From NCBI RefSeq assembly GCF_000184345.1, contig NC_017583.1:1-64000 (forward strand): a stretch of DNA of 64,000 nucleotides. The letters run 5' to 3'. The position numbers were made by a program, and so were the translations under genes. The DNA is from Spirochaeta thermophila DSM 6578 (lineage in GTDB: Bacteria > Spirochaetota > Spirochaetia > Winmispirales > Winmispiraceae). The notes beneath the pieces are model-generated. The model worked only from the letters and a program-made list of their open reading frames with translations, had not been told where the DNA came from and ran no database searches. The stretch's first letter is position 1. Each line of letters starts with the position of its first letter. Below, in pieces: positions 61,915 to 64,000 of this stretch.

Positions 61915-63492
61915 ATGGGTACGTATGTCCTGGGTGTGGCCTCGGGAAAGGGCGGGGTGGGGAAGACGACCACAGCCGTGAACCTGGGGCTCTGGTACGC
62001 GAGAAGGGGGCTCAGGGTGGCCCTCCTCGATCTCGATCCTCTCGCCAATCTCCATGTGGTTCTGGACATACCCCTCACCGAACTCTCGGGGGTACGGTAT
62101 CCGAATGGCGGGAGTGGACTGGATGATGCGTCCTACCGGTATCTTCCGAGGTTTCATCTCCTCTTTCCGCCTTCCTCCTCCAGGCCTGCGCCGGACAGGC
62201 TCGCCGACCTGGTCTTCCGTTCGTTGTGGCACGAGGTCGAAGCCCGCTATGACGTGGTGATCGTGGATTTCCCGCCGGGTATCTCGCAGGAGGAGAGCCT
62301 CACCTTCCTCCCTTGTCTCTCACACGTCCTGGTGGTGACCACCTCGGAGCCTACCTCCCATGTCTCCACCGGGGGCTACCTGAGGGCGCTCTTCGATGTG
62401 CAGTCTTCTGCGAAGGCCATGCTCTGGTTCAACCGGTACAGTCCGTCGGTCTGGGATGGTTTCCTCCCGGACGATGTGGTGGGGACCTACAACCGCTTCG
62501 CTCCAGAGGAGATGCGTCTCTCGCCCTCCGAGCGGGAGCGTATCCTCACCGTGGCCCGTGTGCCGTACGACGCCACGCTCGACCTCCTCAAGGCCGAACC
62601 ATCGCTCGATGTGGTGCTCGATGCTCGTCTGGGGGAGACCCTCGAGGTGCTCTCCCGCAGACTCCTGGATCTGTGGGCTGTGCGTCTCTCCCTCCCCTCC
62701 CATGTGACGTCGCTGTGGACGAAGTGGCTTCACGAACACCCCGATCTGGGTGCCGGGGATGCGACGCGCTCCTTCCTTTCGAGCATGGAGAGGCTTCTCG
62801 GGGTGGAGGAGATGGAACGGCTCGTCGAGGGGAAAGCCGAGCTCGTGCGGTTCGCGGAGATGCTCGCAAGGACGTCGCTGTGGAAGGCACTCTGCCGGGT
62901 GAGGGGGCTCCTCGATGCACGGGTGGAGGGTCGGAAGGTTCCGGATCGGCTACTCTACGAACATGTGAGGGATGTGCTCACCCTCCTCCTCCCCTACGGG
63001 ATGAAGGATGGGTTCCTGAGAAACCTGGGGGGGATGCTCCTGGCTTCCCTTGCGCTCCACATGTTGGCGGGCAACCCCTCTGTGGACCGGCTGATCGGGG
63101 GTTTCGTCCCGGTGAAGAAGGAGGGCGGGCGTATCCGGCGGGACAGGGCGGCTCAGATCAGGTATCTCGTCTCGAAGGACGCCCTCTACCACGAGAAGTA
63201 CGTCGATCTCGTGGGCAGACTCTTTCCTCCCTTCATGGAGCAGATCTCGAGGCTCGTCCAACGATGGGGGTTCCAGCGATTCCTGTTCCGAGTGTCAGGA
63301 GGGGAGCCGCACAAGGCCGCCTATGTGAAGCTCCTGAGCAACGTGCTCCACGATGCCCTGCACGCCGGACTGGGGGTGTTCTTCGCCTTCAAGTACAGTC
63401 CCGCGGGTGAGGAGATACGGGAAGGGGCGGAGCGGATCCTCCGGGTGATGACAGGGGGGAGGAGTCTCGCGACGGGAGGAAGGGCCGGATGA
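61915..63492 (+). CDS. MinD/ParA-type ATPase with a long C-terminal extension
   Basis: The 525-residue product has the deviant Walker A motif ASGKGGVGKTTTAVNL at the N-terminus, DLDPLANLH (A' motif) and a Walker B strand VVIVDFPPGIS near residue 113. The ATPase fold ends near residue 260. The remaining 265 residues are helical and match nothing I recognise. The protein resembles FlhG/MinD regulators but is about twice their size. The start fits the promoter exactly. Its stop overlaps the start of the PAP2-like gene (ATGA). Confidence 0.78.
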   Translation: MGTYVLGVASGKGGVGKTTTAVNLGLWYARRGLRVALLDLDPLANLHVVLDIPLTELSGVRYPNGGSGLDDASYRYLPRFHLLFPPSSSRPAPDRLADLVFRSLWHEVEARYDVVIVDFPPGISQEESLTFLPCLSHVLVVTTSEPTSHVSTGGYLRALFDVQSSAKAMLWFNRYSPSVWDGFLPDDVVGTYNRFAPEEMRLSPSERERILTVARVPYDATLDLLKAEPSLDVVLDARLGETLEVLSRRLLDLWAVRLSLPSHVTSLWTKWLHEHPDLGAGDATRSFLSSMERLLGVEEMERLVEGKAELVRFAEMLARTSLWKALCRVRGLLDARVEGRKVPDRLLYEHVRDVLTLLLPYGMKDGFLRNLGGMLLASLALHMLAGNPSVDRLIGGFVPVKKEGGRIRRDRAAQIRYLVSKDALYHEKYVDLVGRLFPPFMEQISRLVQRWGFQRFLFRVSGGEPHKAAYVKLLSNVLHDALHAGLGVFFAFKYSPAGEEIREGAERILRVMTGGRSLATGGRAG

Positions 63493-64000
63493 CTGTGGAT
63501 CGTGGAAAGGGGGGCGGCCGAATGTCGGTACAGGATCATGGGCGTTCATTCCTCCTCGGGTGGTGGAGTCGTGTCCACCCTCTCCTGTCCTCGAAAAGGT
63601 ATCTGGGGGATCTCCTCGCCTCAGGGAGCCTGCTCTTCTTTCTCGTACGGGTGGTGTACCTGGAGTGGCTCCGGGAGTATCTCGCCGCCCTGCCTCCCAA
63701 CCCCATCCCCGACAGGATCCTCGAGCTCGTAGGCCCCTACAACCTCGATTTCTTCGTCTCCACGTACATCGTGCTCATGGGTACGCTCCTCGTACTCCAC
63801 GTGGTGCTCACCTGTCCCGAACGGCTGCCTTTCTACCTCAAGGTCTATTCCCTGCTCTACGCTCTCAAGTTCGCCGGGCTTCCCACCACCGCCCTCACGG
63901 CACCCGCCGATGCGATCTTCGACACCTTCGATCCCATAGAGAACGACCTGTTCTTCTCGGGGCACACGGCGTTCATGTTTCTCTCATTCCTCCTTGTGAG
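63489..64000 (+). CDS. PAP2-like phosphatase / sphingomyelin synthase-like membrane protein (partial)
   Basis: The gene runs off the right edge; 170 codons are visible. At least three membrane segments are predicted (about 40-60, 80-105, 125-145). The sequence FFSGHTAFMF (about 156-165) matches the second PAP2 catalytic motif (SGH), and the context (FDPIENDLFFSGH) recalls the sphingomyelin-synthase-like PAP2_C group. It would act on lipid phosphates at the membrane. It is coupled to the MinD-like gene. Confidence 0.7.
   Translation, partial: MTVDRGKGGGRMSVQDHGRSFLLGWWSRVHPLLSSKRYLGDLLASGSLLFFLVRVVYLEWLREYLAALPPNPIPDRILELVGPYNLDFFVSTYIVLMGTLLVLHVVLTCPERLPFYLKVYSLLYALKFAGLPTTALTAPADAIFDTFDPIENDLFFSGHTAFMFLSFLLV

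Noticed and set aside
1-64000. tRNA, rRNA, CRISPR arrays, insertion sequences or prophage
   Set aside because: No cloverleaf or rRNA-like segment, no regularly spaced repeats, no transposase or integrase-like protein, and no abrupt change in base composition was seen.

Overview
The window reads as the replication-origin end of a bacterial chromosome, from a GC-rich, gene-dense, free-living spirochaete. It opens with dnaA, DnaA boxes, dnaN, recF, a DUF721/DciA-like gene, rpmH, rnpA, yidD, yidC and jag. Spirochaete assignment is an inference from content: an archaeal/eukaryotic-type prolyl-tRNA synthetase, a MurA with Asp in place of the catalytic Cys, DUF4954 and DUF2259-like proteins, a DUF342 (FapA-like)/MinD-like pair, and many lone signalling proteins. 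The combination resembles Spirochaeta (Winmispira) thermophila, but no database comparison was possible. I see no rRNA, tRNA, CRISPR array, insertion sequence or prophage. No gap without a gene exceeds about 200 bases.

Layout. 1-7.8 kb: origin and core replication, ribosome and membrane-insertion genes, ending with a lone gcvH. 7.9-11.8 kb: ugd, ahcY and metK (sugar-nucleotide dehydrogenase plus the S-adenosylmethionine cycle). 11.8-19.7 kb: a YdcF-like protein, an outer-membrane barrel, a REC-PAS regulator, lysA, a GAF-GGDEF protein, a bifunctional-nuclease-domain protein and a GH13 enzyme. Everything up to 19.7 kb is on the + strand, as expected for a leading strand leaving the origin. 19.7-33.1 kb is mostly on the - strand: nadE, proS, pfk, an HD-GYP protein, a GltS-type carrier, an acyltransferase with a zinc ribbon, and a flavodoxin. 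33.2-42.8 kb: a GT4 glycosyltransferase, lgt, a very long DUF342 protein with a MinD-like ATPase, ctpA, yjbQ and a WecG/TagA glycosyltransferase. 42.8-49.8 kb: an AAA+ protein with a degenerate receiver, an SDR enzyme, and a tight five-gene operon (STAS-zinc ribbon, PspA, degenerate OmpR-type regulator, two large membrane proteins) that is the best candidate for an undescribed envelope-stress system. 49.9-64 kb: a UDP-glucuronate-type epimerase, murA, lysC-thrC, an HD protein with a degenerate nucleotidyltransferase head, DUF4954, a CDP-alcohol phosphotransferase with GtrA, an Fe-S aldo/keto reductase, a lone receiver protein, a long MinD/ParA-like ATPase, and the start of a PAP2-like gene.

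How the genes work together. Ugd (7.9 kb) and the epimerase (49.9 kb) could make UDP-glucuronate and UDP-galacturonate for envelope glycans, alongside the glycosyltransferases and GtrA. metK and ahcY form most of a methyl cycle. lysC, thrC and lysA cover parts of the aspartate family pathway. The GGDEF and HD-GYP proteins could make and degrade cyclic di-GMP.

Two genome-wide habits stand out. First, at least seven genes have a sigma70-type promoter whose -10 box lies only 6-9 bases before the start codon, with no Shine-Dalgarno sequence, which predicts leaderless mRNAs next to normally led ones. Second, all seven convergent gene pairs overlap or abut at their 3' ends, leaving no room for an intrinsic terminator between them.
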